A stretch of DNA of 64,000 nt, taken from positions 186,001 to 250,000 of the forward strand of contig CAVVFJ010000012.1 in NCBI GenBank assembly GCA_963747425.1. The letters are read 5' to 3'. Each line of letters starts with the position of its first letter. Position 1 is the first letter of the stretch. A model generated the notes under the pieces. The model searched no databases and was not told the DNA's origin. It saw only the letters and a list, made by a program, of their open reading frames with translations. This DNA comes from DASUPK01 sp963747425. Lineage in GTDB: Bacteria > Actinomycetota > Thermoleophilia > Solirubrobacterales > 70-9. This document shows, one piece after another, positions 1 to 8,938 of this stretch. Made by a program: the position numbers and the translations under genes.

Positions 1-980
1 CTGCCACCGATCGCATCACGGTCGAGGTCAATCTGCCTCCGGGCGGGCCACTGTCCGGAATGGCGGCCGACGTCCGGGCCGGGCTGACCAGTCCCTTCAA
101 GGAGCTCTCGCCGCGCTACTTCTACGACGAGCGGGGCTCCGAGCTCTTCGAGCAGATCACCGAGCTGGAGGAGTACTACCCGACGCGCTGTGAGCGGGAG
201 ATCCTCCACGACCAGGCCGCGGAGATCTGCAAGGCGGCCAATCGCCCGGCCAGCCTGATCGAGCTCGGCTCGGGCTCAGCGCGCAAGACCCAGGTCCTGC
301 TGGACGCGATGAGGAACGCCAATTGCCTGGAGACCTACTGCCCGGTCGACATCTCGGAGGAGATCACTCGCGACACCGCAGAGCGGATCGCGACCGAGTA
401 CGAGGGGATCAACGTCCGCGGGCTGGTCTGCGACTTCGAGTTCGATCTCGAGCGCGTGCCGGTCGGCGGTCCGAGGGTGATCGCCCTGCTGGGCGGGACC
501 ATCGGGAACTTCGCCCCTCATCAGCGCGCGAGCTTCCTGCGCCGCATCGCCAACCTGCTCGACCCCGAGGACCGTTTCCTGCTCGGCACGGACCTGGTCA
601 AGGACCCGGACATTCTGGAGCCGGCCTACAACGATTCGAAGGGCGTCACCGCCGAGTTCAACAAGAACGTGCTCGCGGTCCTCAACCGGGAGCTCGACGC
701 CGACTTCGAGGTCGACTCCTTCGAGCACGTCGCGCGCTGGGACCCCGAGAACCTCTGGGTCGACATCCGCCTGCGCTCACTCGCGAACCAGGTGGTCAAC
801 GTCTCGGCGCTCGACATGCTCGTCCCCTTCGGCGCAGGCGAGGAGATGCGCACCGAGATCTCCACGAAGTTCCTCCGTCCGGGCCTGGAGGGGATCTACG
901 CCGAGGCCGGTCTCGAGCTCACCGACTGGTGGACCGACTCCGAGGGCCTCTACGCCCTCTCGCTCGCCCGGGCTGTCTAG
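1..980 (+). CDS. egtD: L-histidine N(alpha)-methyltransferase EgtD, 5'-partial
   Basis: EgtD trimethylates histidine to hercynine with three S-adenosylmethionine molecules, the second step of ergothioneine synthesis, in the cytoplasm. The N-terminal signature (FYDERGSELFEQIT, then YYPTR) and the SAM-binding ELGSGSARKT are visible, as is the family segment IALLGGTIGNF. An ATG lies at 60, but the same frame is open to the left edge of the window and reads ITVEVNL, a typical EgtD beginning, so the true start is probably outside the window. From the ATG it is 306 residues, close to the family length. Its 3' end overlaps the end of the convergent carotenoid oxygenase frame by about 60 bp. Other egt genes would be expected upstream. 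Identification is confident. Confidence 0.9.
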   Translation, partial: ATDRITVEVNLPPGGPLSGMAADVRAGLTSPFKELSPRYFYDERGSELFEQITELEEYYPTRCEREILHDQAAEICKAANRPASLIELGSGSARKTQVLLDAMRNANCLETYCPVDISEEITRDTAERIATEYEGINVRGLVCDFEFDLERVPVGGPRVIALLGGTIGNFAPHQRASFLRRIANLLDPEDRFLLGTDLVKDPDILEPAYNDSKGVTAEFNKNVLAVLNRELDADFEVDSFEHVARWDPENLWVDIRLRSLANQVVNVSALDMLVPFGAGEEMRTEISTKFLRPGLEGIYAEAGLELTDWWTDSEGLYALSLARAV

Positions 981-2397
981 CTCTACTGACGAACTGCCCG
1001 TGGAAGCCGTACGGGATGTGGTGCGGCGCCTCGGCCCGCGCCAGCTCGCTCAGATCCGCGGCGTCGAGCACGAGCATGAATGACCGTCCCGACCGCGAGT
1101 CGAAGACCACCGAGAGCAGCACGCCCTCGTCCTCCGCCTCGGCGTCCGGCGCCGCGACGAAGACCGGCTCTCCCGGCCCGCAGCCGTCCTCGGCCCAGAC
1201 GCGGGATGAACCGTCGTCGGCGTCGATCTTGACGATCCGGTCGAGCCAGCCGGACTCGGCGCCCACGCCCCAGACGTAGCGGTGGCGGCGCTCGTTGCAG
1301 CGCCCGTAGTTGATCCGCGGCAGATCGAGCCCCTGATCGCCAAGCTTCTCGCTCGAGACAGCCCCGCTCGCCGTGTCGATCCGGAACCGCCGCACGTCGC
1401 CCATCTCGACGGGCTTGCCCGCTCGGAGACGGTCCAGGTAGAGGTCCTCGATCAGCGTGGCGTCCGGGTAGGTGCAGGCGTCAACCACCACCTCGCCGCC
1501 CTCCTCGTACGCGTTGACGTGGTGGAAGCAGAAGAACGGGTCGGCTTCGAACGGGCCGGTGGCCTCGCCGGTGTTGCGATCGATCAACGTGAAGCGCGTG
1601 CCGAGCTCCGGCTTCCAGCGGTAGTTCTCGATGTAGGGACGGCCCGAAAGGGGAATGCTGATCGGGTTCACCACCAGCGGGAACTCGGCCAGCACGAGCC
1701 AGCGCTCGGTGAGTCCGAACGAGTGCATGTACGCCGGCTCCTTGACCGGCAGCTCGCCGATCACCCGAGGCTCGCCCTCGTCCGGGGGAACGTGGAAGAA
1801 CCGGTAGCGATTCCGGGGCCCGACCTTCGCCGCGTAGTTGAGCATGCCGCCGGTCGCGCGGTCCAGGTGCGGATGAGCGGTGGTGAGAAGACCGGGGGTG
1901 TCGTAGGCGACGCCGACCGTCTCCAGGGTCTCGCCGTCGAACTCGACCGGGATGGGCGTCTCCGTCATCGAGATGTAGCGCTCGCCGAGCTTGACCAGGT
2001 TGACGTTCGCGTTGTCGGAGATCTTCGGAGAGAACATCGAGAAGACCCGCGCGAACAGGGAGCGGCATGGGTCGGTGGCGAACTCGGAGTAGACGATCTC
2101 GCCCTTCTCCTCGGCCGCGCGGTAGGCCTTCGTCTGGAGGAAGCGGTTGGCGTAGGAGACCTCGCCGTCGGAGATGCCGAAGCGGTGGAGCATCGCGAAG
2201 CCGTCGAACCAGTGGCGCATCGTCCTGTCGCCGACCTCCCACTTCGCCGGCCCGGTTCGGACGAGCGATCCATTGAGCCATTCCGGGAGCCGGCCCTCCA
2301 GCGGCAGCCGGTCGACTCGGGTCTCGCGATCGAGGGAATCGAATCCGCCGGTGAGGTCCTGCTTGGCGGGGGCGACGGCGGCTGATGCTGGATCCAT
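919..2397 (-). CDS. Carotenoid oxygenase (RPE65/CCD family)
   Basis: A 492-residue Fe(II)-dependent carotenoid/apocarotenoid cleavage dioxygenase. The family folds as a seven-bladed beta-propeller with iron held by four histidines. The expected histidine contexts are present in order: TAHPHLD, YMHSFGLTE, FCFHHVNAYE and HIPYGFHGQF near the C terminus. The start is the ATG at 2397 (MDPASAAVAP), 11 bp after the stop of the luciferase-like gene, so the two are probably co-transcribed. After HGQF the frame continues for about 24 Arg-rich residues into the convergent egtD 3' end. Homologues usually stop soon after this motif, so the tail is either a genuine overlap or the effect of an indel. The substrate cannot be read from sequence. 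Confidence 0.87.
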   Translation of the reverse strand: MDPASAAVAPAKQDLTGGFDSLDRETRVDRLPLEGRLPEWLNGSLVRTGPAKWEVGDRTMRHWFDGFAMLHRFGISDGEVSYANRFLQTKAYRAAEEKGEIVYSEFATDPCRSLFARVFSMFSPKISDNANVNLVKLGERYISMTETPIPVEFDGETLETVGVAYDTPGLLTTAHPHLDRATGGMLNYAAKVGPRNRYRFFHVPPDEGEPRVIGELPVKEPAYMHSFGLTERWLVLAEFPLVVNPISIPLSGRPYIENYRWKPELGTRFTLIDRNTGEATGPFEADPFFCFHHVNAYEEGGEVVVDACTYPDATLIEDLYLDRLRAGKPVEMGDVRRFRIDTASGAVSSEKLGDQGLDLPRINYGRCNERRHRYVWGVGAESGWLDRIVKIDADDGSSRVWAEDGCGPGEPVFVAAPDAEAEDEGVLLSVVFDSRSGRSFMLVLDAADLSELARAEAPHHIPYGFHGQFVSRARQPGRARGRRGPRSRSTSR

Positions 2398-2408
2398 GTT
2401 CCTCAAGG

Positions 2409-3341
2409 CTAGGGAGCCAGGGCCTCGATCAGCTCGCCGAGCTTGTCGGGCGTGGTGATCGGGGTGATCACGGGCAGGGTGATCCCGCCCTCGACGAAGG
2501 CCCCAAGACGCTCGCGCATGGCCTCCGGCGCGCCGAAGATGAACATCTCCTCGATCAGGTCCCAGGGCGCTTCCTCGGCGGCCTTCTGCCGGTCCTTGGC
2601 GCTCCAGGCCTCGACCATCGGGTCGATCTTCTCCCCGTAGCCGAGCCAGCGGTAGAACGCCTCGTAGACCGGCACGGTGATGTAGGAGGAGAACATGAAC
2701 CGGGCGAGCGGCTCGACCTGCTCCCGCTCGCCGGGAATGCAGAAGAACCGGCAGAGCAGCTCGAAGCCGTCCGGCGCGCCCTCGAGCCCGTCGACGACCT
2801 TCGGCAGGCCCGCTAGCGGCAGGAAGTTGGTGAACGCGCCGTCGCCCTTCTCGACCGCCAGGCGGAGCATCTTGCCCCGCAACGCCGCCACGATGATCGG
2901 CACCTTCGCCTCGGGCGCTCGCTCGAGCTTGAACCCCCCGTCCGCCCGCTCGCCGGCCAGGGCCGTCCTCAGGAAGTCGATCGTCTCCGACATCTTGCTG
3001 AGCGGCTTCTCGAAGGGCATCCCGTTCCATCCCTCGACGATCCGGTCGGACGAGGCGCCGATGCCGAGTGCGAAGCGGCCGCCCGACGCGTCGGCGAGCG
3101 CCGCGGTCTCCTGGGCGAGCAGAGCCCGGCCGCGCTGCATCACGCCGACCACCCCGGTGCCCAGGCGGACCTTCTCGGTCCAGGCCGACGCCAGGGACAG
3201 GGGCGTGAAGCCGTCGGGGCCGTTCGTCTCGCCGGACCAGAGGTCCGTGTAGCCGGCCGCCTCGGCGCGCCGGAAGAGCTCGGCGTTGTCCGGCAGCCCG
3301 ATTCCGGTGAGTGGAACGGTCAATCCCCAGCGTGACGCCAT
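2409..3341 (-). CDS. LLM-class (luciferase-like) flavin oxidoreductase, probably F420-dependent
   Basis: A 310-residue TIM-barrel protein of the bacterial luciferase-like superfamily. The N-terminal half shows LTGIGLPDNAELFRRAEAAG, then YTDLWSGE and VRLGTGVVGV. The segment ASGGRFALGIGASSD is typical of actinobacterial F420-dependent members. The C-terminal half ends in GGITLPVITPI. It lies directly upstream of the carotenoid oxygenase (11 bp gap), suggesting joint action on a lipid or isoprenoid substrate, which is inference only. The start ATG at 3341 is the first good one. The family is secure. The cofactor (F420 rather than FMN) is inferred from similarity to actinobacterial members. Confidence 0.85.
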   Translation of the reverse strand: MASRWGLTVPLTGIGLPDNAELFRRAEAAGYTDLWSGETNGPDGFTPLSLASAWTEKVRLGTGVVGVMQRGRALLAQETAALADASGGRFALGIGASSDRIVEGWNGMPFEKPLSKMSETIDFLRTALAGERADGGFKLERAPEAKVPIIVAALRGKMLRLAVEKGDGAFTNFLPLAGLPKVVDGLEGAPDGFELLCRFFCIPGEREQVEPLARFMFSSYITVPVYEAFYRWLGYGEKIDPMVEAWSAKDRQKAAEEAPWDLIEEMFIFGAPEAMRERLGAFVEGGITLPVITPITTPDKLGELIEALAP

Positions 3342-3413
3342 AACCGCGACCTTATTGAAACGGGTTGCTCCTACCGGAGCACCCTCGCATTAAGTTCGGA
3401 TAGGGTCGCCCGC

Positions 3414-3902
3414 ATGGATCTCTCCAAGCTGGACCGCTCGGAGATCATCGGGATGGTGGCCGCGGCGGTACTGGTGATCAGCCTCTTCCTCGAGTGGTTC
3501 TCGCTCTCGACGGATGCGAGCGTCGTCCAGCGGGGGACCGACCCGGGCAACTGGGCCTGCGGCGTCGGCAACTCGAGCTGCAGCGGCTGGGACACCTTCC
3601 CGATCGCGCGCTGGCTCTTGCTGGCCGCCGCGGCCGCGCCCTTCATCCTGGCCTGGATCGTGGCGCGCGGACACGCCCTCTCCTGGCCGCGCGGCGAGGT
3701 GACAGCAATCGTCGGCCTGACCGCCTTCGTGCTGATCGCCTACAACGGGATCGTCGACAAGCCCCAGGACGGGCTCGAGATCAGCCTCGCCCTCGGCTAC
3801 TGGCTTGCCCTGCTCGCCTCGATCGGCATCTTCATCTCGGGGGGATTCCGCGCCGTCGAGAGCGGCGGCGGCGCCCAGCGCAAACCGCCCGCCACCTTCT
3901 GA
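3414..3902 (+). CDS. Small four-helix membrane protein, function unknown
   Basis: 162 residues with about four predicted membrane segments: roughly 12-30 (MVAAAVLVISLFLEWFSL), 63-83 (WLLLAAAAAPFILAWIV), 94-112 and 122-143. The loop after the first helix holds two cysteines (ACGVGNSSCSGW) and probably faces outward, where a disulfide could form. The arrangement resembles small uncharacterised actinobacterial membrane proteins with a conserved tryptophan and a periplasmic loop, but I recognise no named family. It is followed after 24 bp by glpX and may be co-transcribed with it. The C terminus is short, polar and cytoplasmic. Confidence 0.65.
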   Translation: MDLSKLDRSEIIGMVAAAVLVISLFLEWFSLSTDASVVQRGTDPGNWACGVGNSSCSGWDTFPIARWLLLAAAAAPFILAWIVARGHALSWPRGEVTAIVGLTAFVLIAYNGIVDKPQDGLEISLALGYWLALLASIGIFISGGFRAVESGGGAQRKPPATF

Positions 3903-3926
3903 CTTCGGCGCGTAGCCTCTGATCCG

Positions 3927-4958
3927 GTGCCCGAATCCGACGAACACGTGATCTCGCAGGACGTCCGGGACCCCTCGCACCCGGACCGCAACCTGGCGCT
4001 CGAGCTCGTCCGCGTCACCGAGGCCGGTGCGCTTGCGGCAGGCCGCTGGGTCGGCATGGGCGAGAAGGAGAGCGCGGACGGAGCGGCGGTCGACGCGATG
4101 CGCCTGATGCTCGACACGGTCCCGATGGACGGCGTCGTCGTCATCGGCGAGGGCGAGAAGGACGAGGCGCCGATGCTCTACAACGGCGAGCAGATCGGGG
4201 ATGGCAGCCCGCCCGTCGTCGACATCGCGGTCGATCCCCTCGAGGGGACCACCCTGACGGCACGGGGAATGCCCTCGGCGCTCTCGGTCATCGCCCTGTC
4301 GGAGCGAGGCACGATGTTCGACCCCGGTCCCTGCGTCTACATGGAGAAGATCGCGGCGGGTCCGCGCTCGGCCGATCTGATCAACCTCGACGAGCCGCTC
4401 GAGGACGTGATCCGCAAGATCGCGGAGCGCAAGGGAGGGGAGACGAGCGACGTCACCGTGATCATGCTCGACCGCCCGCGGCACGAGAAGGCCGTCGAGG
4501 CCCTGCGCGAGGTCGGCGCGAGCATCCGCTTCATCTCGGACGGCGACGTTGCGGCCTCCCTGTTCGCTGTGATGCCGAACACCGGCATCGACCTGCTCTG
4601 GGGCGTCGGGGGAACACCGGAGGGAGTGCTCTCCGCCTCGGCGATCAAGTGCATGGGAGGCCGGATCCTGGGCCGGCTCTGGCCGCGCGACGACGACGAG
4701 CGCAAGGCGGCCGAGGAGGCCGGATATGACCTCAGCCGGGTGCTAGACACCGACGACCTGGTCTCCGGCGACGACGTCTTCTTCGCGGCGACGGGGGTCA
4801 CGGACGGCGACCTGCTCGATGGCGTCCGCTATCTCGACGACGGCCACGCCACCACCGAGTCGCTGGTGATGCGCTCGCGCTCTGGCACCGTGCGCCGGGT
4901 GCAGGCGACGCACAACCGGCCCAAGCTCCGCGAGGTGGTTGGTGAGCGTTACGGGTAG
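3927..4958 (+). CDS. glpX: Class II fructose-1,6-bisphosphatase
   Basis: GlpX hydrolyses fructose 1,6-bisphosphate to fructose 6-phosphate in gluconeogenesis. The 343-residue protein has the metal- and substrate-binding signatures of class II enzymes: VVIGEGEKDEAPMLYNG (about residues 71-87), then the DPLEGTT box with TARGMPSALSVIAL (about 101-120). Near the C terminus are LLWGVGGTPEGVLSA and FFAATGVTDGDLL. The length fits the family. The start is the GTG at 3927, 24 bp after the preceding gene. Actinobacteria commonly rely on GlpX as their only FBPase, so this is likely the housekeeping enzyme. It is convergent with the YihY-type gene with no gap. Confidence 0.95.
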   Translation: MPESDEHVISQDVRDPSHPDRNLALELVRVTEAGALAAGRWVGMGEKESADGAAVDAMRLMLDTVPMDGVVVIGEGEKDEAPMLYNGEQIGDGSPPVVDIAVDPLEGTTLTARGMPSALSVIALSERGTMFDPGPCVYMEKIAAGPRSADLINLDEPLEDVIRKIAERKGGETSDVTVIMLDRPRHEKAVEALREVGASIRFISDGDVAASLFAVMPNTGIDLLWGVGGTPEGVLSASAIKCMGGRILGRLWPRDDDERKAAEEAGYDLSRVLDTDDLVSGDDVFFAATGVTDGDLLDGVRYLDDGHATTESLVMRSRSGTVRRVQATHNRPKLREVVGERYG

Positions 4959-5879
4959 CTAGCCCTCGAGCGGCAGAGACCCGGTGTCGTCGCTCTCGTG
5001 CCGGAGCGAGTTGATCACCGCGCCGGCGAGCATTGCCAGGCTGATCGCGTAGAACCAGACCAGTGCGATCAGGATGAAACCGATAGTGCCGCCGATCCGG
5101 TGCAGGTCGGAGATGTTGGTCAGGTAGAGCGGGAAAACGTAGTTCCCGAGTGAGGTGACACCCGCGAAGAACAGGGCGCCTGGCCAGACGGAGCGCCAGG
5201 GCATGTGTCCCTTGGGCACCGCCCAGTAGATCGCCGAGATGATCAGGAAGGTCACGATCAGGCCGCCGACCACGACGATCGCTGTCCGAACCGCACCCCA
5301 CTGGTCGAGGCCGAACGGCAGACGGTCGGCGCTCGTCAGCACCGCGCTCTCGACCGTCGGCACGGTCACGCTGGCTGCGAGCAGAAGGAGCAGCGCCAGC
5401 AACATCACCAACGACCAGCGCTTCTGCTGCACCCAGCCACGGCACTCGACGTGGTAGATCCGGCAGAAGGCGGTGTCCATCGCCCCCCAGAAGGAGGCGC
5501 CGATCCAGATCCCGCCGACGGCGGCGGCGACGCCGATCGTGGTCGAGCTGGCGCGGACGCGGTCGATCGCGTCCTGAAGCGTTCCCTGCTCCGCGTTCGG
5601 GAAGAGCCGCTGGATGTCGAGGATGACGCTGTGCTCGATGTCCGAGCTGTTGACGACCTTCCCGAAGATGAAGAGGACGAGCAGGGCGAAGGGGAAGACC
5701 GCCAGCATCAGGTTGTAGGCGACCATTCCGGAGAGCCCGGTGATGTTCTCCTTGTAGGCGCGGTTCCAGAAGGCGCGCAGCCAGGGATGCCGCCAGAAGT
5801 GCCAGCGCGGGTGCTGCGGCTGCGATTCGGACTCCATCAACGGGTCACGCCTTCGGCGTGCCCTTTCATAGACGTTCAC
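4959..5879 (-). CDS. YihY/virulence factor BrkB family inner-membrane protein
   Basis: 306 residues with about six membrane segments. The N-terminal cytoplasmic stretch ends in the family motif NITGLSGMVAYNLMLAVFP. Typical later elements are GGIWIGASFWGAMDTAFCRIY (around residue 120), PGALFFAGVTSLGNYVFPLY and GTIGFILIALVWFYAISLAM. The family was once annotated as RNase BN, which was incorrect; the actual function is unknown, with envelope or transport roles proposed. The annotated start at 5879 gives a basic N terminus (YERARRRRD); a second Met 15 residues in is an alternative. It is divergent from rpoD. Confidence 0.85.
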   Translation of the reverse strand: MNVYERARRRRDPLMESESQPQHPRWHFWRHPWLRAFWNRAYKENITGLSGMVAYNLMLAVFPFALLVLFIFGKVVNSSDIEHSVILDIQRLFPNAEQGTLQDAIDRVRASSTTIGVAAAVGGIWIGASFWGAMDTAFCRIYHVECRGWVQQKRWSLVMLLALLLLLAASVTVPTVESAVLTSADRLPFGLDQWGAVRTAIVVVGGLIVTFLIISAIYWAVPKGHMPWRSVWPGALFFAGVTSLGNYVFPLYLTNISDLHRIGGTIGFILIALVWFYAISLAMLAGAVINSLRHESDDTGSLPLEG

Positions 5880-5984
5880 GAGTAACGAACGTCCAGCCAG
5901 GGGTACCTCGATGAGCGCCCGGAACTTTCCCGCAACATGGGTGTTCTCTCTTTGGCACGCGGCCTGTCACGCCTGCCGCATGCG

Positions 5985-6013
5985 TTGACTTCAAAAAGTA
6001 AAGTGGCTACCAT
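5985..6013 (+). promoter_or_regulatory. Sigma70-type promoter in the rpoD leader
   Basis: TTGACT (5985-5990), a 17-bp spacer, then TACCAT (6008-6013), close to the housekeeping consensus. The expected transcription start is near 6020. It would drive either a long rpoD leader or a short RNA ending at the hairpin at 6069-6100. Confidence 0.55.
5988..6004. promoter_or_regulatory. 17-bp dyad operator candidate (ACTT-N9-AAGT)
   Basis: ACTT-CAAAAAGTA-AAGT lies between the -35 and -10 boxes of the leader promoter. A near-identical dyad, GCTT-CACAAAGTA-AAGC, is found at 22601-22617 in the promoter of the HxlR-type regulator. The outer base pair changes on both sides together (A..T versus G..C), and the N9 cores differ at one base. 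This points to binding by the same regulator. Confidence 0.4.
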
Positions 6014-6019
6014 AGGCAC

Positions 6020-6100
6020 GGACGTAGAGGAAGATTCGCGAGAATCTAGGCGTGAAGACGGAAATCGAACGCGGATGCGGCCAGCCCGCTCCGCGTTTTT
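6020..6100 (+). ncRNA. Possible short RNA or attenuated rpoD leader
   Basis: The span between the predicted start near 6020 and the U-run at 6096-6100 would be an RNA of about 80 nt. It carries a perfect 6-bp hairpin with a GCGA tetraloop (6032-6047) and a terminator-like hairpin. It may be an independent small RNA or the prematurely terminated form of the rpoD leader. I recognise no known RNA family. Support is structural only. Confidence 0.3.
6069..6100 (+). terminator. Terminator/attenuator-like hairpin upstream of rpoD
   Basis: ACGCGG (6069-6074) pairs with CCGCGT (6091-6096). Inside it GCGG pairs with CCGC around a five-base loop. Five T residues follow (6096-6100). This is a standard intrinsic-terminator layout located inside the leader, about 130 bp before the rpoD start. 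Confidence 0.5.
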
Positions 6101-6123
6101 GTGGCCTTTGAGGGGGAATGGAG

Positions 6124-6150
6124 TAAAGGTTTTTCGTCAGCGGCCGACAT
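6124..6150 (+). promoter_or_regulatory. FliA/WhiG (sigma28)-like promoter upstream of rpoD
   Basis: TAAAGGTT (6124-6131), exactly 11 bp, then GCCGACAT (6143-6150). The sigma28 consensus is TAAAGTTT-N11-GCCGATAA. The site has the same spacing as those before pilT1 and pilA. It would give an rpoD leader of about 75 nt that bypasses the upstream hairpin. Confidence 0.4.
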
Positions 6151-6230
6151 GATTCAAAGCCCGCCAGAATTGGGTAAACGGCAGGGCAGCCCGGAAATGG
6201 AAGACAGCCAGGAAGGAAGAGCGTAGGCGA

Positions 6231-7331
<1,101 letters not shown>

Positions 7332-7360
7332 CCACAAGCTCGGCTACTCAAACACGCGGC

Positions 7361-7387
7361 TAAAGCCACGCCTGTCTGCGCCCGATA
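7361..7387 (+). promoter_or_regulatory. FliA/WhiG (sigma28)-like promoter for pilT1
   Basis: TAAAGCCA (7361-7368), 11 bp, then GCCCGATA (7380-7387), ten bases before the pilT1 ATG at 7397. The match to TAAAGTTT-N11-GCCGATAA is strong, and the -35 octamer is identical to that of the pilA promoter. Initiation 6-8 bp downstream of the -10 box would give a nearly leaderless mRNA, which actinobacteria translate readily. Confidence 0.6.
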
Positions 7388-7396
7388 GGGCGAGGG

Positions 7397-8938
7397 ATGG
7401 CGTTCGATATCGATCAGGCGCTCACCTACGTGGTGGAGCGGGAGGGATCCGACCTCCACATCAAGGTGGACTCGCCGCCCGTGGCGAGGGTCCACGGCGA
7501 CCTCTGGGCCCTGCAGGGCTCGGATGAGCTGAGCTCGTCCGACACCGAGAAGGCCCTGCACTCGATCGCCGACGAGCATCACCTCACCGAGTTCGAGGAG
7601 ACCGGCGAGGTGGATTTCTCGTATGAGCTTCCCGGCGTGTCCCGCTTCCGGGTGAGCGCCTTCCGCCAGCGCGGGGACGTCTCGATCGCCCTGCGGGCCA
7701 TTCCCTTCCAGGTCCGGACCATCGACGACCTGGGCCTGCCCGAGGTCGTGCGCCGTCTGGCCGAGGAGCCGCGCGGGATCATCCTGCTGACCGGGACGAC
7801 CGGCTCGGGCAAGTCGACCACGCTCGCGGCGATGATCGACCACATCAACTCGACCCGGGCACGTCACGTCGTGACGATGGAGGACCCGATCGAGTACCTC
7901 CACCGGGACAAGCTCTCGATCATCAACCAGCGCGAGGTCGGCTCGGACACCAAGGGCTTCGCGCAGGCGATGCGCCGGGTCCTCCGCCAGGACCCCGACG
8001 TGATCCTGATCGGGGAGATGCGCGACGAGGAGACCGTGCGCACCGCGCTCTCCGCCGCCGAGACCGGCCACCTGGTCATGTCGACGCTCCACACCCTCGA
8101 CGCGAGCGAGACGATCAACAGGATCATCGACTTCTTCCCGCCGCACCTCCAGCAGCAGGCGCGGGTGATGCTCGCCTCGACGCTGAAGGGCGCGATCTCC
8201 CAGCGGCTGGTCCCGCGGATCGACCGCGAGGGCCGCGTCGCCGTCTCCGAGGTGATGGTGGTCACCGGGCGAATCCAGGACCTGATCCTGAATCCCGAGG
8301 AGACGGGCCGGATCACCGAGGTGATCTCCGAGGGCGACTTCTACGGCATGCAGACCTTCGATCAGGCGCTGCTCGGCTACGTCACCGATGGGGTCGTCTC
8401 CGAGGAGGTCGGCATGGAGACGGCGTCGAGCCCGCACGACTTCAAGCTGATGCTCTCCGCCAAGGGCCAGCGGGCGAGCGGGATCGAGCAGGTGGTGCGG
8501 ATGAGGGAGGCGATCAACAACAACCCGATGGTGCAGATCGGCCTGATCGCGGCGTTCTCGCTGCTCGTCGTCGGAGTCCTGTTCGTCCCGCAGATGCTGC
8601 ACAAGAAGACGCGACTCGAACACGACCACCACGAGCGCGCAGGTGAGCACTCCGGCCGGGAAGGTCAGCATCACGGCGGAGGTGACCCCGTCCAGCGGGC
8701 GAGCGGCGTACCCGGCGGTCGCGCGGCGCCACCGGAGCAGTCACGGGATCGACCCCGAGCACGAGCGGCGACCGTCGCACCGCAGGCGCTGATCCCCGGC
8801 CGGGGCCTGCCGCGCCCGGTGGTCCAAGCCTGGAAGCGCGGGGACACGGTCGTACTGCTGCATGGTCCGGCCAGGGCGGGATCGACGACCGGCTGGTGCG
8901 GGGCGCCGTCGGGTCCCTGTCTGGCGAATCAGGTGTAG
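7397..8938 (+). CDS. pilT: Type IV pilus retraction ATPase PilT, reading through into the next gene
   Basis: PilT is a hexameric cytoplasmic ATPase that depolymerises type IV pili. The first about 368 residues are a complete PilT: N-terminal SDLHIKV domain, Walker A GTTGSGKST (about 134-142), Asp box TMEDPIEYLHRD, Walker B DPDVILIGEMRD (about 200-211), His box TGHLVMSTLHT, and AIRAxPxQ-type GMQTFDQALL near the end. Family proteins end near residue 350-370, at SAKGQRASGIEQVV. Here the frame runs on without a stop into a membrane segment starting at Met 8501, then into out-of-frame sequence up to 8938. The fusion is probably an artefact of a small indel near 8500. The gene starts a pilus operon directly after rpoD. 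Confidence 0.85.
   Translation: MAFDIDQALTYVVEREGSDLHIKVDSPPVARVHGDLWALQGSDELSSSDTEKALHSIADEHHLTEFEETGEVDFSYELPGVSRFRVSAFRQRGDVSIALRAIPFQVRTIDDLGLPEVVRRLAEEPRGIILLTGTTGSGKSTTLAAMIDHINSTRARHVVTMEDPIEYLHRDKLSIINQREVGSDTKGFAQAMRRVLRQDPDVILIGEMRDEETVRTALSAAETGHLVMSTLHTLDASETINRIIDFFPPHLQQQARVMLASTLKGAISQRLVPRIDREGRVAVSEVMVVTGRIQDLILNPEETGRITEVISEGDFYGMQTFDQALLGYVTDGVVSEEVGMETASSPHDFKLMLSAKGQRASGIEQVVRMREAINNNPMVQIGLIAAFSLLVVGVLFVPQMLHKKTRLEHDHHERAGEHSGREGQHHGGGDPVQRASGVPGGRAAPPEQSRDRPRARAATVAPQALIPGRGLPRPVVQAWKRGDTVVLLHGPARAGSTTGWCGAPSGPCLANQV

Larger units (their letters stand above)
5880..6230 (+). other. 351-bp rpoD leader region
   Basis: This intergenic stretch before rpoD is unusually rich in structure and has lower GC than its neighbours. 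In order it holds: a sigma70-type promoter (5985-6013) overlapping a 17-bp dyad; a perfect hairpin AGATTC-GCGA-GAATCT (6032-6047); a GC-rich hairpin followed by TTTTT (6069-6100); a FliA/WhiG-like promoter (6124-6150); and a good ribosome-binding site AGGAAGGA about 15 bp before the rpoD ATG. No convincing protein gene lies in it. A 19-codon GTG-started frame beginning near 6052 (KTEIERGCGQPAPRFCGL) overlaps the terminator-like hairpin and could be a leader peptide, but this is speculative. Confidence 0.6.

Noticed and set aside
5937..6152. 71-aa ORF in the rpoD leader
   Set aside because: It spans the promoter, the dyad and the terminator-like hairpin, and has no ribosome-binding site.
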